A DNA stretch of 64,000 bases from CANLBN01 sp034111645 (GTDB taxonomy: Bacteria; Pseudomonadota; Gammaproteobacteria; Pseudomonadales; Cellvibrionaceae): NCBI GenBank assembly GCA_034111645.1, contig JAWUWW010000022.1, forward strand, positions 76,270 through 140,269, read 5' to 3'. This document shows, one piece after another, positions 17,691-25,521 of this stretch. The first letter of the stretch is position 1; each line of letters opens with the position of its first letter. The position numbers and the translations under genes are program-made. The notes under the pieces are model-generated. The model was not told the origin of the DNA, searched no databases, and saw only the letters and a program-made list of their open reading frames with translations.

Positions 17691-18105
17691 TTTTGATCCT
17701 TTTTATAAAAAACTTGCTACCAACAAGAAATCGTCTTATCGCAGCACAAATAGTGTTAACAGCAAATTCACCTAAAGCAGACGGATTTAGATTAATATTT
17801 TTTGATGCATTTTAATGAGATAAATATAAAGGTTAATTCGCGACTAAGTAAAAAGTTATTCGCCAAAGATCTCTAGCGGTAATATTCAAACAATACTATG
17901 GATCAATCATCATAGCTATGTAGACAAAATAAAAATTTCGTCTCTATTTTTATATTTTACAGGCGAAATTGTATAATAAAGACTATTCTAAATGTTAATC
18001 TTAAATGAAATACAATTTACTTTTTGGCAAACTTACTTTTTATGTTGCTTTATAAAGGGCTCAAAGAATAAGCTTCTGTACCAACGTCTATAAAGAAAAT
18101 ATTTA
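17691..18105. other. Intergenic region upstream of slt
   Basis: A 415-base, very AT-rich divergent spacer. AATTTCG near 17935 and CGAAATT near 17964 form a 7-base inverted repeat with a 20-base spacer. TATAATA near 17972 could be a -10 element but no well-spaced -35 is visible. No gene or RNA family is recognised. Confidence 0.4.
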
Positions 18106-20262
18106 ATGATTTTAAATGATAAAATGAATAAAGAAATATTGACTTTTATAGCATCAATAATACCAACAACTATGCTTAAAACATTGATATCTATGATTAA
18201 AATATTGATTATTACTTTTCTTAGCTTTGTGCTTTTTCCATCTTTAAGCGTTTCTCAATCTACTCAAATAGAATCTGATGAGATATCTGCGGCTCAAACT
18301 GTGGCTTATGACATAACATCTCAAACTGAACCTAAAATCAATATACAAGAAGCACAACGACCACTGTCAGTTACTGAACTTCCTGCTGAGGGAGTCACCG
18401 AAACAACATTTCTTAATATACAGAGACAATATTATCTCGATGCAGGAGAGCTCCTCGACAATAAAGATTATCAAAATTACTTTAAATTAAAGCGAAAATT
18501 ATCTAACTATCCACTTTTGCCTTATCTTGAATATCAAGAAATACTTGACGATTTACCCAATAAGCCCTACCTAAAGATCGATCAATATCTCGATCAAAAT
18601 AGGCATAGCTATTTGGGCGAAAGCCTTCTAAAAAAATGGCTGGCACAGCTAGCTCGAGAGAAAAGATGGCATGAATATAGAAGTTACTATGATGAGAATA
18701 TCACATCCACCTCAGAACAGTGTTTGTATATTTGGTCTCTTGTTCAAACGGGTGTTCCGCAAGCTTTGCAAAAAGCGAGCTTACTTTGGAATGTTGGAGA
18801 ATCACAACCCTCAAGCTGTAACCCATTATTTAACGCTTGGAAGGACGAAGGCTATTTAACCGAAGAGTTAATATGGAGCCGATATCAAAAGACTAGTCGC
18901 ACCAAAAAAAACATGCGTTTAATTCGCTATTTAAAAAGAATCATGTCTCCTGAGTCACAATTATTAGCTACAAAATATGAGCACACCATAAGCCATCCTG
19001 AAAATTTAAAGAACATTGAAAATTTTAATAATTCACATCCATTTACAAAAAAAATTGTTCATAGTGGTCTACTAAAATATGTCAATAAAGACTCTGAAAC
19101 TGCACACAAACTTTGGAAAAAACATCAAGATATATTCAGCTTCACTCCTGAAGAAATACAACAATTTAACTTTATATTGGCAAAACGCAAAGCTTTTGAT
19201 AATAAACCCTTAGAAGCACAAAATTTATTAAGCTATCTTTCACAAGAGGATCAAACGACTATTATTGAAATAGTATTGCGTTTGCACTTAAAAAATCGTC
19301 AATGGCAACCTTTTTATAGTTGGTTGAATTTATTATCCGCTGAAGAACGTCTTTCAGATCGTTGGCAATATTGGGCGGCAAGATATTATCAACAAGCTGA
19401 TGCATCAAATAATTTATACTTACCTATTTATCAGAAATTGGCCCTCACCCGTGGATATTATGGTTTTCTATCTGCTGATTTCTTAAATAAACCCTACAAC
19501 TTACAAGACTCTCCTTCAATAATTGATAATGAAACACTTTTATCATTGCAACAAAATAGTGCCGTTCAACGTATTAGAGAGCTTTACGCTATCAATAAAA
19601 TTCACACAGCTCGAAATGAATGGTTATACACTACAAAGAATTTTTCTAAAGAACAATTTTTAACACTTGCACAGCTCACAAACCAATGGGGATGGCACAG
19701 AAAATCAATTGAAGCAATGGCTGCTGCGACAAGCTGGGATGATCTAGCAATACGCTTCCCTCTTGCTCACCAACATATTATTGACGAGCAGGCAGCGATG
19801 ACAAGCTTACCTTCCACCTTAATTTTCGCCATCGCTCGCCAAGAGAGCGCTTGGGAGAAAGATGCTCAGTCTAGCGCAGGCGCGATGGGCTTGATGCAAA
19901 TATTGCCGAGAACTGCAAAAGAGACCGCTAAAAAAGCAGGTATAAAATATAAAAAAGAAGATTTGTTGACGCCCGAAAAAAATATTATTTTGGGATCAAG
20001 ATACATCAGCAGCTTACTCGAGAGATTCGAGAATAACAGAATAACAGCGATTGCTGCATATAATGCGGGCCCTTCAAGAGTAAATAGTTGGCTAAAAGAA
20101 ACCGAAGAAAATTTACCTCATGATATTTGGATAGAAGTTATTCCCTATGGTGAGACCAGAAAATATGTTCAAAATGTTCTATCTTATGCTGTAGTCTACG
20201 GTCATCAAACAGGTAATAATGTGCCTTTATTAACCGAGTTAGAAAGAAAAAGGCCTTTATAA
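18106..20262 (+). CDS. slt: Soluble lytic murein transglycosylase
   Basis: Periplasmic enzyme that cleaves the MurNAc-GlcNAc bond of peptidoglycan with formation of anhydro-MurNAc, acting with NagZ-dependent recycling. The large N-terminal helical superhelix (about residues 80-520) is the Slt70 doughnut. The C-terminal SLT domain carries the catalytic Glu580 in ARQESAW, then GAMGLMQILP and AAYNAGPSRVNSW. Several Met codons precede a hydrophobic signal segment (about residues 30-50, ending Ser-Val-Ser-Gln), so the start may be at Met23 or Met30 (18193) rather than Met1. The stop lies within a hairpin shared with cheV. Confidence 0.92.
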   Translation: MILNDKMNKEILTFIASIIPTTMLKTLISMIKILIITFLSFVLFPSLSVSQSTQIESDEISAAQTVAYDITSQTEPKINIQEAQRPLSVTELPAEGVTETTFLNIQRQYYLDAGELLDNKDYQNYFKLKRKLSNYPLLPYLEYQEILDDLPNKPYLKIDQYLDQNRHSYLGESLLKKWLAQLAREKRWHEYRSYYDENITSTSEQCLYIWSLVQTGVPQALQKASLLWNVGESQPSSCNPLFNAWKDEGYLTEELIWSRYQKTSRTKKNMRLIRYLKRIMSPESQLLATKYEHTISHPENLKNIENFNNSHPFTKKIVHSGLLKYVNKDSETAHKLWKKHQDIFSFTPEEIQQFNFILAKRKAFDNKPLEAQNLLSYLSQEDQTTIIEIVLRLHLKNRQWQPFYSWLNLLSAEERLSDRWQYWAARYYQQADASNNLYLPIYQKLALTRGYYGFLSADFLNKPYNLQDSPSIIDNETLLSLQQNSAVQRIRELYAINKIHTARNEWLYTTKNFSKEQFLTLAQLTNQWGWHRKSIEAMAAATSWDDLAIRFPLAHQHIIDEQAAMTSLPSTLIFAIARQESAWEKDAQSSAGAMGLMQILPRTAKETAKKAGIKYKKEDLLTPEKNIILGSRYISSLLERFENNRITAIAAYNAGPSRVNSWLKETEENLPHDIWIEVIPYGETRKYVQNVLSYAVVYGHQTGNNVPLLTELERKRPL

Positions 20263-20273
20263 TAAAGTCCTTT
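20249..20273. terminator. Hairpin overlapping slt stop, between slt and cheV
   Basis: AAAGG-C-CTTT and AAAG-T-CCTTT pair with one internal mismatch and a 5-base loop. The hairpin covers the slt stop codon in the 39-base gap before the convergent cheV stop. It is short but well placed for two-way termination. Confidence 0.6.
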
Positions 20274-20301
20274 AAACGCTAAACAGTAAAGTATTTATAA
20301 A

Positions 20302-21246
20302 TTATTTTGTATATATATCTCGAATTCTATCCTGTACTAAAATAGCTAATTCATCAGGTCTAAATTTCGATAGAAACCCATCGCAGCCAACCTTCTTAGT
20401 CATTGTTTCGTTAAAGCTACCACTCAAGGATGTGTGCATGGCTACAAACAGATTTTTTAGGCGGTCATCAGAGCGAATCTCACTGGTTAGACGATATCCG
20501 TCCATTTCGGGCATTTCAGCGTCGGTAATAACCATCGCAAAGTGATTAGGAACATCTGTACCTTCTGATGCCATTTTTTTGAGCATGTTTAGGGCTTTTA
20601 ATCCGTCACCTGCATTAGTTACATGAATATTCAAATCTAAACTTGTTAATGCATCTAAAATTTGATGTCTAGCTGTTACGGAGTCATCAACAGCTAAAAT
20701 ATTAATTTGATCATCACCGATTAACTCTTTAAGTGTTGCATCGCGAACACCTTCAGAAACGATAGTTTTGGGAGGAATAATGTCAGCCAAAACTCGTTCA
20801 ACATCAAGTATCTCAACAATCTTGTCATTGACACGTGTAAAGGCCGTTAAAAAGTGTGCCTTACCCGTGGCCTTTGGTGGCGGTAAAATTGAGTCCCAAT
20901 TAAGATTTATAATTCTATCTACTGACCCAATAATAAAGCCCTGAATAGAGCGATTATATTCGGTCACAATTAAGTTACAGGTTTCGTCACAAGGCAATGG
21001 CGAGCGTCCAATAGCAATATTGAGGTCAATAATAGAGACCGCTCTACCACGAAGATGTGCAATACCTCTGACCGCAGGGTGACTATTGGGCACCTCTGTT
21101 AGCCTTGGTACGGGCACTACCTCTTGTATTTTAAAAACATTGATTGCGAACGTTTGCTGCCCCTTCAAGTGAAACATCAATAGCTCTAAACGGTTTTCAC
21201 CGACCAATTTGGTACGCGAATCAACACTTGCAAGTAAATCAGACAT
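20302..21246 (-). CDS. cheV: Chemotaxis coupling protein CheV
   Basis: CheV combines a CheW-like receptor-coupling domain (about residues 15-160, with VRGIAHLRGRAVSIIDLN) and a phosphoacceptor receiver domain (about 185-310). The receiver has the acidic pair in VDDS, the phospho-Asp in TDAEMPEMDG and the conserved Lys in FLSKF, so it should be phosphorylated by CheA. I take Met4 of the longest frame (21246) as start because homologues begin near this Met-Ser-Asp-Leu-Leu. No other chemotaxis genes are nearby. A divergent EAL-HDOD gene lies about 110 bases away, suggesting shared control of motility signalling. Confidence 0.93.
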   Translation of the reverse strand: MSDLLASVDSRTKLVGENRLELLMFHLKGQQTFAINVFKIQEVVPVPRLTEVPNSHPAVRGIAHLRGRAVSIIDLNIAIGRSPLPCDETCNLIVTEYNRSIQGFIIGSVDRIINLNWDSILPPPKATGKAHFLTAFTRVNDKIVEILDVERVLADIIPPKTIVSEGVRDATLKELIGDDQINILAVDDSVTARHQILDALTSLDLNIHVTNAGDGLKALNMLKKMASEGTDVPNHFAMVITDAEMPEMDGYRLTSEIRSDDRLKNLFVAMHTSLSGSFNETMTKKVGCDGFLSKFRPDELAILVQDRIRDIYTK

Positions 21247-21356
21247 AATATGCACAACTAAGTTATTAGATATATATTGAGTGTAGACAAAACAAAAAAA
21301 AAATCACGAAATTTGGACTATAATCTTAAAATAGTTTCATGGGAGTTGGTTTTTAC

Positions 21357-22580
21357 ATGCAAGAGCTTACTAATCTGATTGCCAGACAAGCAATTTGTAA
21401 CAGGCAACTTAAGGTCAAAGGCTTTGAGCTGTTGTATCGTATGCAGATGACTACAGATGGTGATCCACTCCTTGATAACCCTGATGGAGCCAGCATTGAC
21501 GTTTTATTGGCAACTTTTAATAGCCTTTCGATTCACGACGTTGTTGGTGACAAGCTAGTGTTTATTAATTTTACTAGCAATATTTTAAAGCATATGCCGG
21601 TTATTCCTCATAAGCAGCTCGTGATAGAGCTACTTGAAGACCAAGAAATTACGCCTAAATTACTCAAATCACTATCACGCCTGCGTCAACAAGGCTATAA
21701 AATCGCGCTCGATGACTTTTGTTTAAACAAAGAAAGTATTTCTCTTGTGAACTATGCCGATATCATAAAAATTGATGTGCTTGCGACAACTCCTGAAACC
21801 TGGGTTAATTATATTCCTAAGCTTCAAAAAAAAGGTATTACTTTATTGGCAGAAAAAGTAGAAACATATGAAATGTTTGAACGCTGCTGTGAGTTGGGCT
21901 TTGATTTATTTCAAGGATATTATTTTGCCAAACCAAAAATTATAAAAGGTAGGCGTATATCTAACAACGAATTGAGTGTGTTGCAGCTAGTTTCTAAATT
22001 AAGTGCTATCGACATAGATATTGATGATGTCACTAATGTTATTATTCGCGATCCAACGTTAACTTATAACCTGCTACGTACAATCAATTCTGGCTTATTT
22101 TATCTATCCACAGAGATAGTTTCTATAAAGCATGCAATCACCATGCTTGGTATTAATCGATTACAGAAATGGATTGCCTTATTAGCATTAACAACGCTTG
22201 AAAAAAAACCACAAGTACTTGTTGTGTATACAATGATAAGGGCAAGGATGTGTGAGTTGTTGGGTCAAAAAATCACGTTACGCGAATCCGCCGATGACTA
22301 TTTTACACTTGGCTTGATGTCATTAATGGATGCTTTTGTTAATTTGGAAATGGATGAATTACTAAAAAACATATCCTTACCTAAACATATGGAAATTGCA
22401 CTATTAAAGCATGAGGGCGATATGGGGAAGGTCTTAACTACCGTTATTAACTATCAAAATGGACATTGGGATTGCGCCCAGAAAATATCTTTTATTGACG
22501 ATGAAAATATCAAACCAGATGACATCACACAAGCTTATCTTGACAGTGTGCAGTGGGCAGAAAAACATAATCATCCATAA
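21357..22580 (+). CDS. EAL-HDOD signalling protein (YuxH/CdgJ type)
   Basis: A 407-residue cytosolic protein joining an EAL-type domain (about residues 1-195) to a HDOD domain (about 200-395). In the EAL domain the usual Glu-Ala-Leu is Glu-Leu-Leu (FELLYR). The Asn of INFTSN, the Glu of IELLED, the DDF, IKID, AEKVET and QGYYFAKP positions remain, but loop 6 after DDF is CLNKES rather than the normal GTGYSS. Cyclic-di-GMP hydrolysis is therefore doubtful, and a binding or protein-interaction role is more likely. HDOD proteins of this build influence motility in Vibrio. I prefer the ATG at 21357; an upstream ATG at 21339 adds six residues. Confidence 0.88.
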   Translation: MQELTNLIARQAICNRQLKVKGFELLYRMQMTTDGDPLLDNPDGASIDVLLATFNSLSIHDVVGDKLVFINFTSNILKHMPVIPHKQLVIELLEDQEITPKLLKSLSRLRQQGYKIALDDFCLNKESISLVNYADIIKIDVLATTPETWVNYIPKLQKKGITLLAEKVETYEMFERCCELGFDLFQGYYFAKPKIIKGRRISNNELSVLQLVSKLSAIDIDIDDVTNVIIRDPTLTYNLLRTINSGLFYLSTEIVSIKHAITMLGINRLQKWIALLALTTLEKKPQVLVVYTMIRARMCELLGQKITLRESADDYFTLGLMSLMDAFVNLEMDELLKNISLPKHMEIALLKHEGDMGKVLTTVINYQNGHWDCAQKISFIDDENIKPDDITQAYLDSVQWAEKHNHP

Positions 22581-22622
22581 TTATAATAAATTATTCACAT
22601 ATATCATCGACACAATTAAAAA

Positions 22623-22871
22623 TTATGTGATAATTTCAGTTAAAAAACTCTCGACACTGTCGCTATCAAAAGGCCAAAATAATTCTTTATTTATTTTGCT
22701 TGAATACAACACAGGAATAGACACCCCATATTTTTTGAGTAATTCGGGATCGTCAGCTATATCTAATTTTTCTAGAAAAAAATCACTTTCTTCAATGCGT
22801 GATAATATTATTTCTTCTGCCATATCGCATAAATGACACGCCAGTGTCGAGTATAACGTGATTCTTTGCAT
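22623..22871 (-). CDS. Glutaredoxin-like protein
   Basis: An 82-residue protein of the small glutaredoxin-like (DUF836) family. It starts ITLYSTLACHLCDMA, with the redox motif Cys12-His-Leu-Cys15 and the thioredoxin-fold cis-proline in VSIPVLY. It likely reduces or reports on disulfides in the cytosol; the partner is unknown. It is a single gene between the EAL-HDOD gene and the DUF5610 gene. Confidence 0.85.
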   Translation of the reverse strand: MQRITLYSTLACHLCDMAEEIILSRIEESDFFLEKLDIADDPELLKKYGVSIPVLYSSKINKELFWPFDSDSVESFLTEIIT

Positions 22872-22953
22872 CGGCTTATCGGCTCAATTTGAAAATAGCT
22901 ACTATAATAAATAACCATCAACAATAAAACCAGAAACATTAATCAGAGGTTCC

Positions 22954-24519
22954 TTAGTTTAATAACGAATGAATACTATCACTGAAGAAAACACCTTGAC
23001 CCTCTTTGTTCACTTGATCATTTTGTTCATCGAGTTGTTCAGCCATTTTCAAAAATAACTCTTGAGCATCGAATATATTAATATTATTGTTCGAGTTTTT
23101 ATTCAATGACTCATAAACACGGCTTACAAAATCTCCGATGATTGAAAATGTTTCGCCCAACTCTGCATTGAAAGGGCTTAATTCGGAGCTTGTTTCTTGG
23201 AATGATGAAGGTGATAGGCTTGCAGGCGTGTTTTTGTAGGCTGCCGCCACGCTAAATTGTTCAGTCTGACGGAGATCAACAGCAAACCCAGTTATTTCCT
23301 GTTGATTAAAATCTAATGCGAGCGCTTTTTCAAAGGCTTTACTCACATCACCATTATAAAACTCATCTGACAATTTTAAAACGTCATCAAGAAGATTTTG
23401 AATGGCTATAACCTCTTCATCATCTAGCTCGCCGTCAACATTAAACTCAAATGCAGCATTGAGGCTAGTGCGCTCCATTTGCAGTGGATTTACTTGATCT
23501 GAGCGTTGATCATAAGCAAAATTATTGCTATATGCGCCGGCGCTACTAGCTTGTATAGAGACCTTATCGCCATCAGCAGTAAGCATTTCAAAATTAAATA
23601 TATTTTGTTTACGATAATCAATGCTGGCCGTCACTTTATCATCTAAATTTAAAAAGCCTTTGTTATCTTCTTGCGCGACTTTAATAGCATCAATATCATT
23701 AATACTATCAATAATATCGCTTAAAGAACTCAAGCGATTAGCGCCAAATATATCGCTAGCGTTTTTATTGACTACTGTTGGCGTCACTTGATTAAGTGAA
23801 TCATTGCTGTTGTCTTGACGATCTATTTGCTCTGAGCTAATAACTGCGGGCACATCTAAACTTTGATCTGAACTACTCTCTGCATCGATTTGCGCGCTAT
23901 CATTAGTAAGATATTGTTTTGTTAGTGCTTCAAAGCCATCGATTACTTCGCTATAAAGCTGATTGATCGCTGCCGACACTACCTCACTTGCATTACCTAA
24001 AATAGCTTCAGCCTCAGAAAAACCCTGTTTAAAACCACTGAGCCCTTGGCCTAATAATTTTTCAAGTTCTTCATTTGAAGCTCCTGATGCTTGCTCTGCT
24101 GCAAGCCTCTGTTCAATGAACTTAAGAATATTCTTTGATCCATCTAATAGTGTCTTCGGAGCCGCTACTTTTTCTATGTCATTTACTGAGGCGCTAACTG
24201 ATGCCTGACTTGATTCAACACCAACAGATTTAGCAATCGATGCATTGATAAGTACACCATTACTGTTAAATTGTTGGCTGCGCTCGTTAGTATTACTGTA
24301 AGTATATGAGCTAACATTATTATTAAGCGAAACGGTATAAGACGCACTTGATAGTAGAGTTACTTGACGCGACTGAGGCGTTGACTTGGCCTCTAATAAG
24401 GCTGCAGGTGTTGACGATGATTTATTATCAGCAGAGCTAGGGGCTGGTAAATTTGGCCCTTTAGCTAAAGCATTAATCGAAGCCGTTGAAGGCGGTAATG
24501 ATGATAATGACATATCCAA
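22954..24519 (-). CDS. DUF5610-type unknown protein
   Basis: A 521-residue acidic, Ser/Ala/Asn-rich protein without signal peptide or membrane segment. The only recognisable part is a helical region around residues 125-195 (EEKLLGQGLSGFKQGF-like segment, then ALTKQYL) that resembles the DUF5610 domain as I recall it. The rest, especially residues 1-90 and 200-260, is low complexity and probably disordered. A patch near residues 360-400 (FNVDGELDDEEVIAIQNLL) has EF-hand-like spacing of acidic residues but is not a clean calcium loop. The composition resembles flagellar or secreted proteins, but export is not shown. Confidence 0.6.
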   Translation of the reverse strand: MDMSLSSLPPSTASINALAKGPNLPAPSSADNKSSSTPAALLEAKSTPQSRQVTLLSSASYTVSLNNNVSSYTYSNTNERSQQFNSNGVLINASIAKSVGVESSQASVSASVNDIEKVAAPKTLLDGSKNILKFIEQRLAAEQASGASNEELEKLLGQGLSGFKQGFSEAEAILGNASEVVSAAINQLYSEVIDGFEALTKQYLTNDSAQIDAESSSDQSLDVPAVISSEQIDRQDNSNDSLNQVTPTVVNKNASDIFGANRLSSLSDIIDSINDIDAIKVAQEDNKGFLNLDDKVTASIDYRKQNIFNFEMLTADGDKVSIQASSAGAYSNNFAYDQRSDQVNPLQMERTSLNAAFEFNVDGELDDEEVIAIQNLLDDVLKLSDEFYNGDVSKAFEKALALDFNQQEITGFAVDLRQTEQFSVAAAYKNTPASLSPSSFQETSSELSPFNAELGETFSIIGDFVSRVYESLNKNSNNNINIFDAQELFLKMAEQLDEQNDQVNKEGQGVFFSDSIHSLLN

Positions 24520-24615
24520 ACCGATATAAATGAGTCTTTAAATATGTATCGGCCTGATCTTAAAAAGCTTGAGTGTTTTTTAAGCATTAGGATACTTCTT
24601 ATTCTGTGATCTATT

Positions 24616-25521
24616 TTATTCGTCCTCTTTTCTTACAAGCCTTGCCACATCAACCGAAACGATGAGTTTTTGATGACGCCCGCCACCAAAAACTACGCCT
24701 CGCAATGGACTTACGTCTGAGTAATCCCTACCCCAAGCCGTGACAATATGCTGAAAAGTCGGCACAGAGTCATTAGTTGGGTCAAATTCAAACCAGCCCT
24801 CTCCAGGAGAAAAAACTGAAAACCAAGCATGGGTGGCATCTGCACCCACTAAGCGTTGTTGACCTGGAGGGGGAAGGGTTTCAAGATAACCACTAATATA
24901 GCGTGCCGCATAACCCAAAGATCGCAAGCACCCGATTGCCAAATGAGCGAAGTCTTGGCAAACACCATGTTTATGGGCCAACACTTCATCAAGAGGTGTT
25001 GAAATGCTGGTCACTGAAGGATCAAACTCAAACTCTTTGTATATCTTATGCGTTAAATCCATAACGGCTGTTAAGAATGGCTTTTGTGGACTAAAACAAT
25101 CTTCAGCAAAGCGTTGAAGCTGCAGACTCGTTCTCACCATCGGTGAATTCAACAAAAACTCACGGGCATAAATGGTCTCGATTGACGGAACAGTATAATT
25201 TAAAGCTTGAAGAACTTGCGCACAAGTATTTCCGTAGCCAAGTTGATTGCCATTAATATTGCCCAAAGGCTTAACGGTTATGTAAGTCGACACATCAATC
25301 GTTAAGCTAGTGTGGGGCTCTTGAATAGAAAAGTGATAAGCACGATTACCAAAATAGTCTGTTCGTCTGCTCCCCGATGTTGGGGTTGGAAGAATAACAA
25401 CTCTCGGAGTATCGACATTTTGCGTGAGAGTTTCTCTGGGTAAAATATGGGCGCGGTTGTAACAGCTATTAACCTTACTATCATATTTATATTCTGTTAT
25501 GTGCCGAACACGATACTTCAT
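24616..25521 (-). CDS. Transglutaminase-like cysteine protease/transferase
   Basis: A 301-residue protein with the bacterial transglutaminase N-terminal beta domain (starting MKYRVRHITEYKYD) and a transglutaminase-like core. The catalytic triad is visible: Cys in HGVCQDFAHL, His in GADATHAWFSVF and Asp in EFDPTND. Its start overlaps the end of the ATP-grasp/alpha-E gene by four bases, so the two are translationally coupled. Such proteins accompany circularly permuted ATP-grasp and alpha-E proteins in a system predicted from comparative genomics to make and break amide bonds in peptides. The substrate is unknown. Confidence 0.9.
   Translation of the reverse strand: MKYRVRHITEYKYDSKVNSCYNRAHILPRETLTQNVDTPRVVILPTPTSGSRRTDYFGNRAYHFSIQEPHTSLTIDVSTYITVKPLGNINGNQLGYGNTCAQVLQALNYTVPSIETIYAREFLLNSPMVRTSLQLQRFAEDCFSPQKPFLTAVMDLTHKIYKEFEFDPSVTSISTPLDEVLAHKHGVCQDFAHLAIGCLRSLGYAARYISGYLETLPPPGQQRLVGADATHAWFSVFSPGEGWFEFDPTNDSVPTFQHIVTAWGRDYSDVSPLRGVVFGGGRHQKLIVSVDVARLVRKEDE

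Noticed and set aside
22459..22836. 125-codon plus-strand frame overlapping the EAL-HDOD 3' end and the glutaredoxin-like gene
   Set aside because: It is a shadow of two well-supported genes on other frames.
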